Origin: Pseudomonas sp. CROZ-RG-20F-R04-15
GTDB lineage: Bacteria; Pseudomonadota; Gammaproteobacteria; Pseudomonadales; Pseudomonadaceae
DNA length: 64,000 nt
Direction of reading: 5' to 3'
Assembly: GCF_022662375.1 (NCBI RefSeq)
Contig: NZ_JAKNQL010000001.1
Location: 620,001 to 684,000 of the forward strand
Positions 32,502-41,981 of this stretch are shown piece after piece; positions within the stretch are counted from its first letter, which is position 1; each line of letters begins with the position of its first letter. The notes under the pieces were generated by a model. It searched no databases and had not been told where the DNA came from. It saw nothing but the letters and a program-made list of their open reading frames with translations. The position numbers were made by a program, and so were the translations under genes.

Positions 32502-33689
32502 TCAGACGTTTTGCAGAGTGCTCCGGCGACTCGCCGCCGCCGTCACCGCATAACCAATCAACGCCGCCAGAATCGACCCAGTCAAAATGCCCATCCGGTC
32601 CATCCCTGCGTAATCGCTTACGCCCGGTTCAAACGCCAGCGAACCGACGAACAGGCTCATGGTGAAGCCGATACCGCAAAGGATCGCTACGCCCATGACC
32701 TGGCCCCAGTTGGCGCCTTGGGGCAGGGTGGCGATGCCAATCTTCACGGCCAGCCAGGTCAGGCCGAATACACCGACGGTCTTGCCCAGCAGCAGGCCTA
32801 CCGCGATGCCCATTGGCACGTGGTGAGTGAAGCTTTCGACAGTGACACCGCTCAGCGACAGGCCGGCGTTGGCGAAGGCGAACAGCGGCAGAATGCCGTA
32901 GGCCACCCACGGGTGCAGCGCATGTTCGAGGGTCAGCAACGGCGACGGCTCGGCATTTTTCGTGCGCAATGGAATGCAGAAGGCCAGAGTTACGCCCGCC
33001 AGCGTGGCGTGGACACCGCTCTTGAGGACGCAGACCCAGAGAATCAAACCGATGATCATGTACGGCCCAAGCTTGACCACCCCGAGCCGGTTCATCGCCA
33101 CCAGCGCCGCGATGCACGCAGCCGCCAGACCCAGCGAGAGCGTCGAGAGTTCGCCGGAGTAGAAGATCGCAATGATCACGATGGCGCCGAGGTCATCGAT
33201 GATCGCCAGGGTCATCAGGAACAGCTTCAGCGACACCGGCACGCGCTTGCCGAGCAATGCCAGCACGCCGAGGGCGAAGGCGATATCGGTGGCAGTGGGG
33301 ATCGCCCAGCCGTCGAGGGCTGCCGGATTGTCGCGGTTGAGGAACCAGTAGATCAGCGCCGGCACCAGCATGCCGCCGATCGCGGCCGCACCGGGCAGGA
33401 CGATCTGTGAAGGCTTCGACAGTTGGCCGTCGAGGACCTCGCGTTTCACTTCCAGGCCGATGAGCAGGAAGAACATTGCCATCAGACCGTCGTTGATCCA
33501 CAGCAGCAGTGGTTTAGCGATTTTCAACGCACCGATCTGCGCCACCACCGGGGTGTCGAGCAGGCCGGTGTACAGCCACGACAGTGGCGAGTTGTTGATA
33601 ATCAGGGCGAGGACAGCAGCGGCGATCAATAACAGACCGCTGGCAGCTTCCAACTGAAAGAAACGCGTGAAAGTGCTACGCAGAGGCAA
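32502..33689 (-). CDS. nhaA: Na+/H+ antiporter NhaA
   Basis: Inner-membrane antiporter that exports Na+ or Li+ in exchange for protons, for pH and salt homeostasis. The 395-residue length and about 12 hydrophobic helices are standard. The paired-Asp ion site is in [20 protein letters not shown], and [13 protein letters not shown] (assembly helix) and the N-terminal [20 protein letters not shown] are typical. Monocistronic, divergent from the PLP-enzyme gene. The intervening 250 bases include a very AT-rich patch that may hold the promoter. It borders the accessory bacteriocin region on its 3' side. Confidence 0.95.
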   Translation of the reverse strand: MPLRSTFTRFFQLEAASGLLLIAAAVLALIINNSPLSWLYTGLLDTPVVAQIGALKIAKPLLLWINDGLMAMFFLLIGLEVKREVLDGQLSKPSQIVLPGAAAIGGMLVPALIYWFLNRDNPAALDGWAIPTATDIAFALGVLALLGKRVPVSLKLFLMTLAIIDDLGAIVIIAIFYSGELSTLSLGLAAACIAALVAMNRLGVVKLGPYMIIGLILWVCVLKSGVHATLAGVTLAFCIPLRTKNAEPSPLLTLEHALHPWVAYGILPLFAFANAGLSLSGVTVESFTHHVPMGIAVGLLLGKTVGVFGLTWLAVKIGIATLPQGANWGQVMGVAILCGIGFTMSLFVGSLAFEPGVSDYAGMDRMGILTGSILAALIGYAVTAAASRRSTLQNV

Positions 33690-33724
33690 GGTCGCTCTCC
33701 ATCGAATTCGTGAAAAAGGTGGGA

Positions 33725-33795
33725 CACCCTAACCCGTACTGTTAGTTGTTAAAACAAAAGTTATATTCTTTTTTGTTATATGTCGTTACAAGGTG
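33725..33795. promoter_or_regulatory. AT-rich intergenic patch between nhaA and PLP-enzyme gene
   Basis: The 50 bases around 33738-33790 are mostly A/T, with TTGTTAAAACAAAAG and the partly symmetric TTATATTCTTTTTTGTTATA. This differs sharply from its GC-rich surroundings. It is a plausible divergent promoter/regulator site, perhaps of CysB type given the downstream cysteine-synthase-like gene. The identity is a guess. Confidence 0.35.
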
Positions 33796-33940
33796 TCTGG
33801 CTCAAGCCACGCTGAGCCTAGCAGTTGCCTGACATATTGAGACTCAGCTGTATCTGTGCGCGGTATCGGAATTTTCCTAAGCTGATGAGTGAGCCTTTCG
33901 AACAGCTTCATCTCCTGCCGATTCAATGAGAACCATCACC

Positions 33941-35035
33941 ATGAGCGACAACCGACAGTGGGCCCGCGAAGCGATCCGTATCATCGAAGCGGATTTTCAG
34001 CGCAGCGCCGACACCCACCTGATCCCTTTGCCGCTGCCAGGTTTTGCGGGCATCGAGTTGTACTTCAAGGATGAGTCCAGCCACCCGACTGGCAGTCTCA
34101 AACATCGCTTGGCCCGCTCGCTGTTTCTTTATGCTCTGTGTAACGGCTGGTTGAAGCCCGGCGCGCCGGTGATCGAGGCGTCCAGCGGTTCAACGGCGAT
34201 TTCCGAGGCGTATTTCGCGCGAATGCTCGGTTTGCCGTTCATAGCCGTGATGCCGGCGACCACCTCCAAAGAAAAGATCGCGCAGATCGCGTTCTACGGA
34301 GGCCAAAGCCATCTGGTGAAAGATCCGACGCAGATCTACGCCGAATCCGAACGTCTGGCCCGGGAACATGGCGGCCACTTCATCGACCAGTTCACCTACG
34401 CCGAACGTGCTACTGACTGGCGCGCTAACAACAACATTGCCGAATCGATCTTCCAACAGATGCGCTACGAAAAGCACCCGGAGCCGAGCTGGCTGATTTC
34501 CAGCCCCGGCACCGGCGGCACCACCGCGACCTTGGGTCGTTACGTGCGCTATCGCCAGCATTGCACTCGCGTGTTGTGTGCCGATGCCGAACGTTCGGTG
34601 TTCTTCGATTACTACCAGACCGGCGACGCCGATTTGCGCCTCGATTGCGGTTCGCGCATTGAAGGTATTGGCCGGCCGCGCGTTGAGGCGTCGTTCCTGC
34701 CCAAGGTGATCGATGCGATGGTCAAAGTGCCGGACGCCTTGTCGCTGGCCGCCATGCATTATCTGGCGCAACGTCTGGGACGGCATGTTGGCGGCTCGAG
34801 CGGGACCAATCTGATCGGCGCCTTGATGGCGGCACAGCAGATGAAAGCGGCGGGGGAGTCGGGGTCGATCGTGGCGATTCTGTGTGATGGCGGCGAGCGG
34901 TATGCCGACACGTATTACGATCAGGATTGGTTGCAGGCGCAGGGGTATGAGCTGGCCGGGTTGATCGACGCGGTGGCGGCGAGTGCCGAGCGCGGCGAGC
35001 CGCTGCCTGACTCAGTCCTGCGCGCCAATATCTAA
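33941..35035 (+). CDS. PLP-dependent cysteine synthase/desulfhydrase-like enzyme
   Basis: Fold-type II PLP enzyme of 364 residues related to cysteine synthase, cystathionine beta-synthase and the Cds1 L-cysteine desulfhydrases. The PLP-binding lysine is Lys54 in [24 protein letters not shown] is the substrate-binding loop and [13 protein letters not shown] the phosphate-binding loop. I choose the second ATG (33941, MSDNRQW) because that is the form I recall from relatives; 33926 is the alternative and neither has a strong ribosome binding site. It stands alone, bounded by the AT-rich patch and a REP doublet. The reaction is uncertain: cysteine synthesis or breakdown. Confidence 0.82.
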   Translation: MSDNRQWAREAIRIIEADFQRSADTHLIPLPLPGFAGIELYFKDESSHPTGSLKHRLARSLFLYALCNGWLKPGAPVIEASSGSTAISEAYFARMLGLPFIAVMPATTSKEKIAQIAFYGGQSHLVKDPTQIYAESERLAREHGGHFIDQFTYAERATDWRANNNIAESIFQQMRYEKHPEPSWLISSPGTGGTTATLGRYVRYRQHCTRVLCADAERSVFFDYYQTGDADLRLDCGSRIEGIGRPRVEASFLPKVIDAMVKVPDALSLAAMHYLAQRLGRHVGGSSGTNLIGALMAAQQMKAAGESGSIVAILCDGGERYADTYYDQDWLQAQGYELAGLIDAVAASAERGEPLPDSVLRANI

Positions 35036-35051
35036 AGAAACACACAAAACA

Positions 35052-35152
35052 AATGTGGGAGCGAGCCTGCTCGCGAAGGGGTCATCTCATTCAACATCAT
35101 CGTTGACTGAGATGACCCCTTCGCGAGCAGGCTCGCTCCCACATGGATTTGT
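35052..35152. repeat. REP doublet forming a long perfect hairpin
   Basis: GTGGGAGCGAGCCTGCTCGC continues into GAAGGGGTCATCTCA, and the exact complement returns after a spacer of about 17 bases: an almost perfect stem of nearly 40 bp. It is the longest such stem in the window and lies between convergent genes. Confidence 0.9.
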
Positions 35153-35166
35153 TTTACTTCAGATGA

Positions 35167-36780
35167 TTAGTCAGTCAGGCCGAGAATATCGCGCGCCACG
35201 GCTTCTGCGATGCGAATCCCGTCCACACCCGCCGACAGAATCCCGCCCGCATAACCCGCGCCTTCACCGGCCGGGAACAAGCCCTTCACGTTCATGCTCT
35301 GCAAAGATTCGTTACGCGTGATGCGCAGCGGCGATGAAGTACGCGTCTCGATCCCGGTCAATACGGCATCGTGCAGCGAGTAGCCGCGAATCTGCTTCTC
35401 GAACGCCGGCAAGGCTTCACGAATCGCCTCAATGGCAAAGTCCGGCAGCGCCAGGGCCAGATCACCCAGCGCCACACCCGGCTTGTACGACGGCTCGACT
35501 TCGCCCAGTTCGGTCGAAGGAATGTCGTTGATGAAGTCGCCCACCAGTTGCGCAGGGGCCTTGTAATCGCTGCCGCCCAGAATGAACGCGTGGGATTCCA
35601 GGCGTTCCTGCAACTCGATGCCTGCCAGCGGGCCGCCCGGGTAATCGACTTCCGGGGTGATGCCGACGACGATGCCGGAGTTGGCATTGCGCTCGTTACG
35701 CGAGTACTGGCTCATGCCGTTGGTGACCACGCGATTCGGCTCGGAAGTCGCCGCGACCACCGTGCCGCCCGGGCACATGCAGAAGCTGTAGACCGAACGG
35801 CCGTTCTTGGCGTGGTGCACCAGTTTGTAGTCGGCAGCACCCAGCTTCGGGTGGCCGGCGTACTTGCCCAGACGCGCACGGTCGATCAGCGATTGCGGGT
35901 GTTCGATGCGGAAACCCACCGAGAACGGTTTGGCTTCCATGAACACGCCACGGCTGTGGAGCATGCGGAAAGTGTCGCGGGCGCTGTGGCCGAGGGCCAG
36001 AACCACGTGTTTGGAATGCAGGGTTTCGCCGCTGGCCAGTTCGACGCCGACCAGTTGGCCGTCTTCGATCAGCACATCAGTGACGCGTTCCTGGAAGCGC
36101 ACTTCGCCGCCCAGTTCGCGGATCTGCTCGCGCATGTTTTCAACCATGCCGGTCAGACGGAACGTACCGATATGCGGTTTGCTGACGTAGAGGATTTCTT
36201 CCGGCGCACCGGCCTTGACGAACTCGTGCAGGACTTTGCGGCCGAGGAACTTCGGGTCCTTGATCTGGCTGTACAGCTTGCCGTCGGAGAACGTGCCCGC
36301 GCCACCTTCGCCGAACTGCACGTTGGATTCCGGGTTGAGTACGCTTTTGCGCCACAGGCCCCAGGTGTCTTTGGTGCGTTGACGGACTTCGGTGCCACGC
36401 TCGAGGACGATCGGCTTGAAGCCCATTTGTGCTAGCAGCAGGCCGGCGAAGATTCCGCACGGGCCGAAACCGACGACGATCGGGCGCTGGCTCAGGTCGC
36501 TCGGCGCCTGACCGACGAATTTGTAGCTGACATCCGGCGCCACGTTGACGTTACGGTCGTCGACGAACTTGCCCAACACTTTCGCCTCGTCGCGCACTTC
36601 GAGGTCGATGGTGTAGATGAAGCACAGTTCGGAGGACTTTTTGCGCGCGTCGTAGCTGCGCTTGAACAAGGTGAAATCGAGCAAGTCATCGCTGGCGATG
36701 CCCAGGCGCTGCACGATGGCAGGGCGCAGGTCTTCTTCGGGATGGTCGATTGGCAGCTTGAGTTCAGTGATTCGTAACAT
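35167..36780 (-). CDS. FAD-dependent oxidoreductase, COG2509 type
   Basis: A 537-residue uncharacterised FAD-dependent dehydrogenase. An N-terminal ferredoxin-like domain (about 1-90) precedes the FAD-binding glycine motif VVGFGPCGIFAGLLLAQMG (about residues 98-116). Later conserved pieces are NVQFGEGGAGTFSDGKLYSQ, VLALGHSARDTF, CMCPGGTVVAATSEPN and the C-terminal GEGAGYAGGILSAGVDGIR. The family occurs widely in bacteria; reaction unknown. The start MLRITELKLP is chosen by similarity, since the frame is open ten codons further. Monocistronic, ending at a REP hairpin. Confidence 0.9.
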   Translation of the reverse strand: MLRITELKLPIDHPEEDLRPAIVQRLGIASDDLLDFTLFKRSYDARKKSSELCFIYTIDLEVRDEAKVLGKFVDDRNVNVAPDVSYKFVGQAPSDLSQRPIVVGFGPCGIFAGLLLAQMGFKPIVLERGTEVRQRTKDTWGLWRKSVLNPESNVQFGEGGAGTFSDGKLYSQIKDPKFLGRKVLHEFVKAGAPEEILYVSKPHIGTFRLTGMVENMREQIRELGGEVRFQERVTDVLIEDGQLVGVELASGETLHSKHVVLALGHSARDTFRMLHSRGVFMEAKPFSVGFRIEHPQSLIDRARLGKYAGHPKLGAADYKLVHHAKNGRSVYSFCMCPGGTVVAATSEPNRVVTNGMSQYSRNERNANSGIVVGITPEVDYPGGPLAGIELQERLESHAFILGGSDYKAPAQLVGDFINDIPSTELGEVEPSYKPGVALGDLALALPDFAIEAIREALPAFEKQIRGYSLHDAVLTGIETRTSSPLRITRNESLQSMNVKGLFPAGEGAGYAGGILSAGVDGIRIAEAVARDILGLTD

Positions 36781-36877
36781 GGCGAGGATCCGGGTTCGCG
36801 GGGCGCACAACTGCGCCAGGGCGTTTGAAGGCCGCGATTATAAGCCGCAAAGACCGGATCCGGTGAGGCTAAAACGC

Positions 36878-37531
36878 TCAGTCGTTGCGCGATCCGCCGA
36901 AATACCCGCAACCGCGCTGCACCTGGCCGTCGATGCGCAACTCGGCGCTCATGTGCTGCACGCTGCCGGTGCTGCTGTCGACGCAGCGTTGCGGCGCGAC
37001 CCATAACTCGATGCGCTGGTTGTTGGCCTCGCTGCTCAGGTTGAAGCGGCCGTCGCCCAGTTGTTCTTCAACATACGGCACGGCAAGTGGCGGCTGGCCG
37101 TCGCGGTCGATGACCATGCCTTTGCCGCTGACTTTGACGTTCCATTCCGGGCCATGGCCGGCCGCGCGCAGGATCAGTTGTTTGAAGTTGGGATCATCGC
37201 AAGCCGTGCCCGAGCGCTCGACGCGGTACAGCTGAGTCAGGTCGAGTCGATCGCCGGCAACTTTGCCGCGAACATCGGCAAACAGTTTGCCTTGCTCATC
37301 AGCCAGCGTCGCGGCTTCTTGCAGAATGCTGGTGCCACCAATGTCATTGACCACCAGTTGACGCTGCTCCTGGCACGGCTGGAACACCAGTTTGCCGTCG
37401 GCAACGGTCAGTTGCCCCTGCATCCGCGTCTGCCCGACGTGCGAGGCACTTTCTCGCTGGCCATCGAACAACTGGCAAGCGGCAAACAAGGGCAGCAGGG
37501 CAACAACGGCTAACGAACGGGCAACACGCAT
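36878..37531 (-). CDS. COG3650-like lipoprotein
   Basis: A 217-residue lipoprotein: signal sequence MRVARSLAVVALLPLFAAC with lipobox Cys near residue 19. A first domain follows (about 25-125; TRMQGQLTVADGKLVFQPC), with a second, COG3650-like domain including the Cys-containing end (QRCVDSSTGSVQHMSAELRI, then RGCGYFGG). The start at 37531 has GGAGAAGCGAAG directly upstream. Four later Cys could form disulfides in the periplasm. Function unknown. It is on the same strand as the FAD gene 97 bases downstream but is probably transcribed separately. Confidence 0.8.
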   Translation of the reverse strand: MRVARSLAVVALLPLFAACQLFDGQRESASHVGQTRMQGQLTVADGKLVFQPCQEQRQLVVNDIGGTSILQEAATLADEQGKLFADVRGKVAGDRLDLTQLYRVERSGTACDDPNFKQLILRAAGHGPEWNVKVSGKGMVIDRDGQPPLAVPYVEEQLGDGRFNLSSEANNQRIELWVAPQRCVDSSTGSVQHMSAELRIDGQVQRGCGYFGGSRND

Positions 37532-37590
37532 CTTCGCTTCTCCAGACAAGTGCCGCCACGTTACGCAGCCTGACCGTTCATCACAAGGGC

Positions 37591-38190
37591 TTAGCCCACG
37601 TGAAACGTCTGACCTGTCTGCAAGCCTTCGACACTTTTAGCGTAGGCCAACGCCACATCCGCCGCAGGAACCGGCTTGTAGCCTCGGAAATACGGGGCGT
37701 AGCTGCCCATCGCTTCGAGCAGAACGGTAGGACTGATCGAGTTCACGCGCAGACCGCGCGGCAATTCGATGGCGGCGGCGCGGACGAAGCTGTCGAGAGC
37801 GCCGTTGACCAGCGCTGCCGAGGCGCCGCTACGGATCGGATCGTGGCTGAGTACGCCGGTGGTGAAGGTGAACGATGCACCGTCGTTGGCGAACTCACGG
37901 CCGATCAGCAATAGATTCACCTGGCCCATCAGTTTGTCTTTGAGGCCGAGGGCGAAGCTGTCTTCCGTCATTTCACCCAACGGTGCGAAGGTCACGTTGC
38001 CCGCCGCGCACACCAGTGCATCGAACTTGCCAGTCTGTTCGAACAGCTTGCGGATCGATGCGCTGTCACTGATATCGACATTGAAATCGCCGCTGTTGCG
38101 ACCGATACGAATGACGTCGTGGCGTTGCGAGAGTTCTTTGTCCACGGCCGAACCAATGGTGCCACCCGCGCCTATCAACAGAATCTTCAT
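37591..38190 (-). CDS. Short-chain dehydrogenase/reductase
   Basis: A compact SDR of 199 residues with the nucleotide-binding motif LLIGAGGTIGSAV at the N-terminus, the CAAGNVTF motif (NNAG equivalent) in the middle and IELPRGLRVNSISPT near the C-terminus. The catalytic YxxxK is not canonical: the region reads SGASAALVNGALDSFVRA, so the Tyr and Lys are absent, as in several short atypical SDRs of this type. Start MKILLIG has GAGG nine bases upstream. It is divergent from a LysR-type regulator gene (105-base gap), which probably controls it. Confidence 0.85.
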   Translation of the reverse strand: MKILLIGAGGTIGSAVDKELSQRHDVIRIGRNSGDFNVDISDSASIRKLFEQTGKFDALVCAAGNVTFAPLGEMTEDSFALGLKDKLMGQVNLLLIGREFANDGASFTFTTGVLSHDPIRSGASAALVNGALDSFVRAAAIELPRGLRVNSISPTVLLEAMGSYAPYFRGYKPVPAADVALAYAKSVEGLQTGQTFHVG

Positions 38191-38294
38191 CGAGCTGTAC
38201 CTCAAGTGATTGAACGAGGTTTCAGTCTAGAGTGGTTTTTTCTGCGGATAAGCGCACTAATAGGCAACCTTTGGTTTTCAATTGGAAACAATCC

Positions 38295-39209
38295 ATGAGC
38301 GAAATGGACGATCTGGCGGCGTTCGCGGTGTTGATCGAAGCCGGCAGTTTTACTCTGGCCGCGCAGCAATTGGGCTGTAGCAAAGGGCAGTTGTCCAAGC
38401 GCATCAGCCAGCTCGAAGCACAGTTTTCCGTGGTGTTGCTGCAACGCACCACTCGACGCTTGAGCCTGACCGCCGCCGGCGCTGCATTGTTACCGCAAGC
38501 CCAGGCGCTGGTCGTCCAGGTGGAAAGAGCGCGTCAGGCATTAGCGCGATTGAAGGACGATATGGCTGGACCGGTACGAATGACGGTGCCGGTGTCGTTG
38601 GGGGAAACCTTCTTTGATGGTCTGCTGATGGAGTTTTCGCACAAATACCCCGAGGTGCAGATCGAGCTTGAGTTGAACAACAGCTACCGCGATCTGTCAC
38701 GGGACGGCTTTGATCTGGGGATCCGCAGTGAGGTGGCCAATGACGATCGACTGGTGGCCAAACCGTTGCTGGCCTGGCAGGAAATGACCTGCGCGAGTCC
38801 GTCTTATCTTGAGCGCTTCGGTGAACCGCTGACGCCACAGGCACTGGCCGAGCATCGCTGCTTGCTCAACAGCCACTACAGCGGACGGGAAGAATGGCTG
38901 TATCACCAGCAGCACGAATTGTTGCGGGTGCGGGTATCGGGGCCGTTTGCCAGCAATCATTACAACTTGCTGAAGAAAGCCGCGCTCAGTGGCGCCGGGA
39001 TTGCGCGGTTGCCTTCGTATCTGCTGCAAGCGGAATTGGCTGACGGCCGATTGCGCTGGCTCCTGCGCGATTTTCAGACCCGGCGCATGCCGATGTACCT
39101 GGTGCATCCGTATCAGGGCGGATTGCCGAAACGCACGCAGGTGCTCGCGGACTATTTGATCGGCTGGTTCAAACGCAGCGGTGAAGCGCTGGATCGACTT
39201 CAGCGCTGA
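38295..39209 (+). CDS. LysR-family transcriptional regulator
   Basis: A 304-residue regulator. The N-terminal winged helix-turn-helix has MDDLAAFAVLIEAGSFTLAA followed by QQLGCSKGQLSKRISQLEAQ. The effector-binding domain begins near residue 90 (GPVRMTVPVSLGETFFDGLL). It belongs to the AaeR/CrgA-like group by overall look. The start at 38295 precedes MSEMDDL. It is divergently arranged with the SDR gene, the usual layout for a regulator and its target. The effector cannot be predicted. A REP doublet follows. Confidence 0.92.
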   Translation: MSEMDDLAAFAVLIEAGSFTLAAQQLGCSKGQLSKRISQLEAQFSVVLLQRTTRRLSLTAAGAALLPQAQALVVQVERARQALARLKDDMAGPVRMTVPVSLGETFFDGLLMEFSHKYPEVQIELELNNSYRDLSRDGFDLGIRSEVANDDRLVAKPLLAWQEMTCASPSYLERFGEPLTPQALAEHRCLLNSHYSGREEWLYHQQHELLRVRVSGPFASNHYNLLKKAALSGAGIARLPSYLLQAELADGRLRWLLRDFQTRRMPMYLVHPYQGGLPKRTQVLADYLIGWFKRSGEALDRLQR

Positions 39210-39217
39210 CTTCATTC

Positions 39218-39314
39218 TCCTGTGGGAGCGAGCCTGCTCGCGAAAGCGGTTTCACAGACACTTCATGTGTTGACTGAACTAACGCATTCGCGAGCAGGCT
39301 CGCTCCCACAAGGA
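39218..39314. repeat. REP doublet (REPIN) after lysR
   Basis: Inverted REP cores at about 39221 (TGTGGGAGCGAGCCTGCTCG) and 39287 (ATTCGCGAGCAGGCTCGCTC), between convergent genes. Confidence 0.85.
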
Positions 39315-39320
39315 TTTTGT

Positions 39321-39797
39321 TTATTTTGCGAAATGGCGGGCGATCAGATGATCAATCGACAACTTGCCCGGCCCCGTCGCCATCAGGTACAGCAACACCG
39401 CCGCCCAGGTGCCGTGGGTCGGATAGGCATCGGGATACACAAACAGTTGAATGGTCAGGGTCATCCCCAACAGGGCCAACGCCGAAAAACGCGTAGCGAA
39501 GCCGATCAGGATCAGCAGCGGAAAAAAGTGCTCGGCAAAAGCGGCCATGTGCGCGGCAATCTCTGGCGACAGCAGCGGCACGTGGTACTCGCTTTTGAAC
39601 AGCGGAATGGTCGAGTCGGCCAAGCGCGGCCAGCCAAGTTGAAAGGTGCCGTCGATCAGGTCGATGGCCAGTCCTTCGACCTTGGTCTGCCCGGACTTCC
39701 AGAACACCGCTGCAATCGAGAAACGTGCAATGAAGGCGATCAGGCTGTGGGGGATTTTCTCCAACAGCGCGATGGCGCGGGTGATGAGGTTGTTCAT
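39321..39797 (-). CDS. DoxX-family membrane protein of the bufferin operon
   Basis: Inner-membrane protein of 158 residues with four hydrophobic helices, DoxX/DUF417-like (RFSIAAVFWKSGQTKVEGL, HFFPLLILIGFATRFSALAL, ATGPGKLSIDHLI). It is the last gene of the four-gene bufferin unit and overlaps bufC by four bases. DoxX proteins commonly end such operons; a redox or membrane-support role is assumed but not proven. An N-terminal amphipathic stretch (TRAIALLEKIPHS) precedes the first helix. A REP doublet lies immediately downstream. Confidence 0.88.
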   Translation of the reverse strand: MNNLITRAIALLEKIPHSLIAFIARFSIAAVFWKSGQTKVEGLAIDLIDGTFQLGWPRLADSTIPLFKSEYHVPLLSPEIAAHMAAFAEHFFPLLILIGFATRFSALALLGMTLTIQLFVYPDAYPTHGTWAAVLLYLMATGPGKLSIDHLIARHFAK

Positions 39798-40552
39798 GGC
39801 AGTTCCTTGTTGTTCAGGAGAGTGATGACGTTGCGAGCGATCAGCAAGCCGAGGGTTTGGCCGAGATCGAATTCCGGGCTGTTTTCCGCTGCTGCCAACA
39901 AGGGCTGGCCAGCAATCAGGTGACGAATAAACACGCTGGCGCCGGGTTCCAGGGCAAATATCTCGACCTCCAGACCGTTGCGCAGCACCAGAGCGTGCTG
40001 CCCGTGGTTGACGTCGATGTGCTCCAGCGTTACGTCCCGCTGATGAGCGGCCCAGATCGCAACCACGGCGTAGGCTGAGTCGAGCAGATGCAGAGAGGGG
40101 TGAAGTTGCAGGCGCAGGTCAATCAAGGCCTGAGGGGCGGTCAGTGCGGCAGTGATGTGCTCCGGCCGCACCGCAGTGGCGTCAGCGGCGTGATAGGCGC
40201 AAGTGCGCAGGTGTTCAAGGCGTGCCACGTCCGCCAGATATGGCACGCTGGCGGCCGGTTCAAACGCGGCAATGAAGTCCGCGAACGCTTCGCCATAACG
40301 GTTCATCAACGGATTTTGTGGCGGTTGTTCCTGTACGAAAACGGCGGCCATGGCACGGAAAAACTCCTCGCCTGTCAATTGCACAACCACCGGGTAACTG
40401 TCCGCCAGCGCATTGATCAGTGAGCCCTGCACGTTGTTGCGATACACCGAAAAACGGCTCCCGGGATCTGCACCGTTGGGGCTGCAGAGGCCATCGGGGC
40501 AGGGTAGTCGCACATCGAGCAGCGCAGCGCTGAACGCTGCTTGAGTACTCAT
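39794..40552 (-). CDS. bufC: BufC/HvfC-type bufferin maturation partner (DUF2063)
   Basis: Partner protein of the multinuclear non-heme iron oxidase that modifies the bufferin peptide. The 252-residue product has the N-terminal DUF2063 helical domain ([56 protein letters not shown]) and a C-terminal domain thought to bind the precursor leader. The start (MSTQAAFS) overlaps the bufB stop in an ATGA, and the stop overlaps the doxX start, so translation is coupled across three genes. A longer frame start six codons upstream would run into bufB. Confidence 0.88.
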   Translation of the reverse strand: MSTQAAFSAALLDVRLPCPDGLCSPNGADPGSRFSVYRNNVQGSLINALADSYPVVVQLTGEEFFRAMAAVFVQEQPPQNPLMNRYGEAFADFIAAFEPAASVPYLADVARLEHLRTCAYHAADATAVRPEHITAALTAPQALIDLRLQLHPSLHLLDSAYAVVAIWAAHQRDVTLEHIDVNHGQHALVLRNGLEVEIFALEPGASVFIRHLIAGQPLLAAAENSPEFDLGQTLGLLIARNVITLLNNKELP

Positions 40553-41436
40553 GACTGACTCCCGGCGCACATCAGCAACTCATCGGCGTGCTGGGCTTCG
40601 GCCAGCAGCACCGCAAACGCCGGCACCTGATTGTCGCGTTCGATCAGCGTCGCTATCGGGCCGATGCGCTGCAGTACTTGCCGGTACAAACTCCAGACGG
40701 CTTGATCGATGGGCGCGCCATGATCATCGATCAGCAAACGGTCGCCGAGGCTGTCGCAATCTTCGGCAAACCCGGCCAGATGAATTTCGCCCACCGCGTG
40801 TAGCGGCAGGGCATCGAGATACGCCAACGGATCACGCTGATGATTCACGCAAGAAACGTAGACATTATTGACGTCCAGCAGCAAACCGCAGCCGCTGCGG
40901 CGGACGACCTCGGCGATGAATTCAGGCTCATCGATAGTCGAGTGCTGAAACGCCAGATAGGTTGCCGGATTCTCCAGCAGCATGGGGCGCTTGAGGCTGG
41001 TTTGCACCTGGTCGATATGCTCACAGACGCGGTTCAGCGTCGGCGTGTCATAGGCCAGCGGCAGCAGATCATTGAGAAACACCGGGCCATGGCTCGACCA
41101 GGCCAGGTGTTCGGAAAAAGAGTGTGGTTGATAGCGTTCGATCAACTCGGCAAGGCGCTTGAGATGCTGCTGATCCAGCGGCCCTTCAGCGCCGATGGAC
41201 AAGCCGACACCGTGTAGCGATAGCGGATACTGCTCGCGGATCAAACCGAGAAAATGATGAAACGGACCGCCGTCGACCATGTAGTTTTCGGCGTGGACTT
41301 CGAAGAAACCGATGTCCGGATGTGAACCGAGCACTTCACGGAAGTGCCCGGTCTTGAGCCCCAGCCCGGCACGGGGCGCAAGCCCGGTGAGGGCTGCCTG
41401 AGTGCAGGAGGGGGCATGGTCATTGATTGTGAGCAT
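40549..41436 (-). CDS. bufB: MNIO-family bufferin maturase (DUF692)
   Basis: Iron-dependent oxidase of the former DUF692 family, TIM-barrel fold, which converts Cys residues of its partner peptide into modified groups. The 295-residue protein shows the iron-ligand segments [71 protein letters not shown] and ERDNQVPAF. Start at ATG 41436; GTG 41445 is a possible alternative. It follows the bufferin precursor gene by 25 bases and overlaps bufC. The operon layout is the one reported for copper-binding bufferins. Confidence 0.92.
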   Translation of the reverse strand: MLTINDHAPSCTQAALTGLAPRAGLGLKTGHFREVLGSHPDIGFFEVHAENYMVDGGPFHHFLGLIREQYPLSLHGVGLSIGAEGPLDQQHLKRLAELIERYQPHSFSEHLAWSSHGPVFLNDLLPLAYDTPTLNRVCEHIDQVQTSLKRPMLLENPATYLAFQHSTIDEPEFIAEVVRRSGCGLLLDVNNVYVSCVNHQRDPLAYLDALPLHAVGEIHLAGFAEDCDSLGDRLLIDDHGAPIDQAVWSLYRQVLQRIGPIATLIERDNQVPAFAVLLAEAQHADELLMCAGSQS

Positions 41437-41461
41437 GATCGTCACTCAGGCAGATCGCGGA

Positions 41462-41767
41462 TCAGGACTTGGCTTTGAACGCTTCCATCTGGCCGAAACC
41501 GGTCGGCGAGGTTTTGCTTTCAGTGGTGGCGCAGGTGCCTTTCGGAACGAGTTTCCAGGCGTTGGCCTGATAGTCCATTTTCGCCGTGCCGGCACAGGTA
41601 GTGCCTGCACCTGCGGCGCAATCGTTGTGACCTTTCATGGCCACGCCGAAGCATTTCTCCATGTCGGCGTCAGCGGCATGGGCGGTGGACACGGCGGCGA
41701 TGCTCAAGGCCGAGCCGAGGGCCAGAACCAGGGCGGTGGCGGACAGGGTGCGGGTGGTAGCAGTCAT
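41462..41767 (-). CDS. bufA1: Bufferin precursor peptide, BufA1 type (DUF2282)
   Basis: Ribosomally made, post-translationally modified copper-binding peptide precursor of 101 residues. It has a Sec signal peptide (about residues 1-31, ending AHAAD) and a core with four Cys at 39, 50, 58 and 79: [24 protein letters not shown] and VPKGTC. This is the Cys pattern of the BufA1 family. Bufferins are modified by the MNIO maturase before export and sequester excess copper in the periplasm. First gene of bufA1-bufB-bufC-doxX, with GGAG before the ATG. Copper is expected from the family but the regulator is not visible. Confidence 0.9.
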   Translation of the reverse strand: MTATTRTLSATALVLALGSALSIAAVSTAHAADADMEKCFGVAMKGHNDCAAGAGTTCAGTAKMDYQANAWKLVPKGTCATTESKTSPTGFGQMEAFKAKS

Positions 41768-41981
41768 GATGTTTCTCCAGTCTTGTTCAGGGTTTTTACA
41801 AGCGGTTTGTGCTTGCTTACCCCACTAGAGAAAGCTCATGGCGATGCGTTACAGCCCCGCCAAATCTTTTTCAGAAAAAACGCACATCAGCTCCTGCACA
41901 GTTTCATGCGTGCTGGCGGGCGTGTTCTATAGTCAACTCGAAGGCCCCTTTGCCCGGGCTGATTTACCAGGACGGTATCTC

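Noticed and set aside
37591..38190. SDR with missing YxxxK considered as a pseudogene
   Set aside because: Frame, length, start and the other SDR motifs are intact, and it has a divergent regulator; short atypical SDRs of this kind are known.
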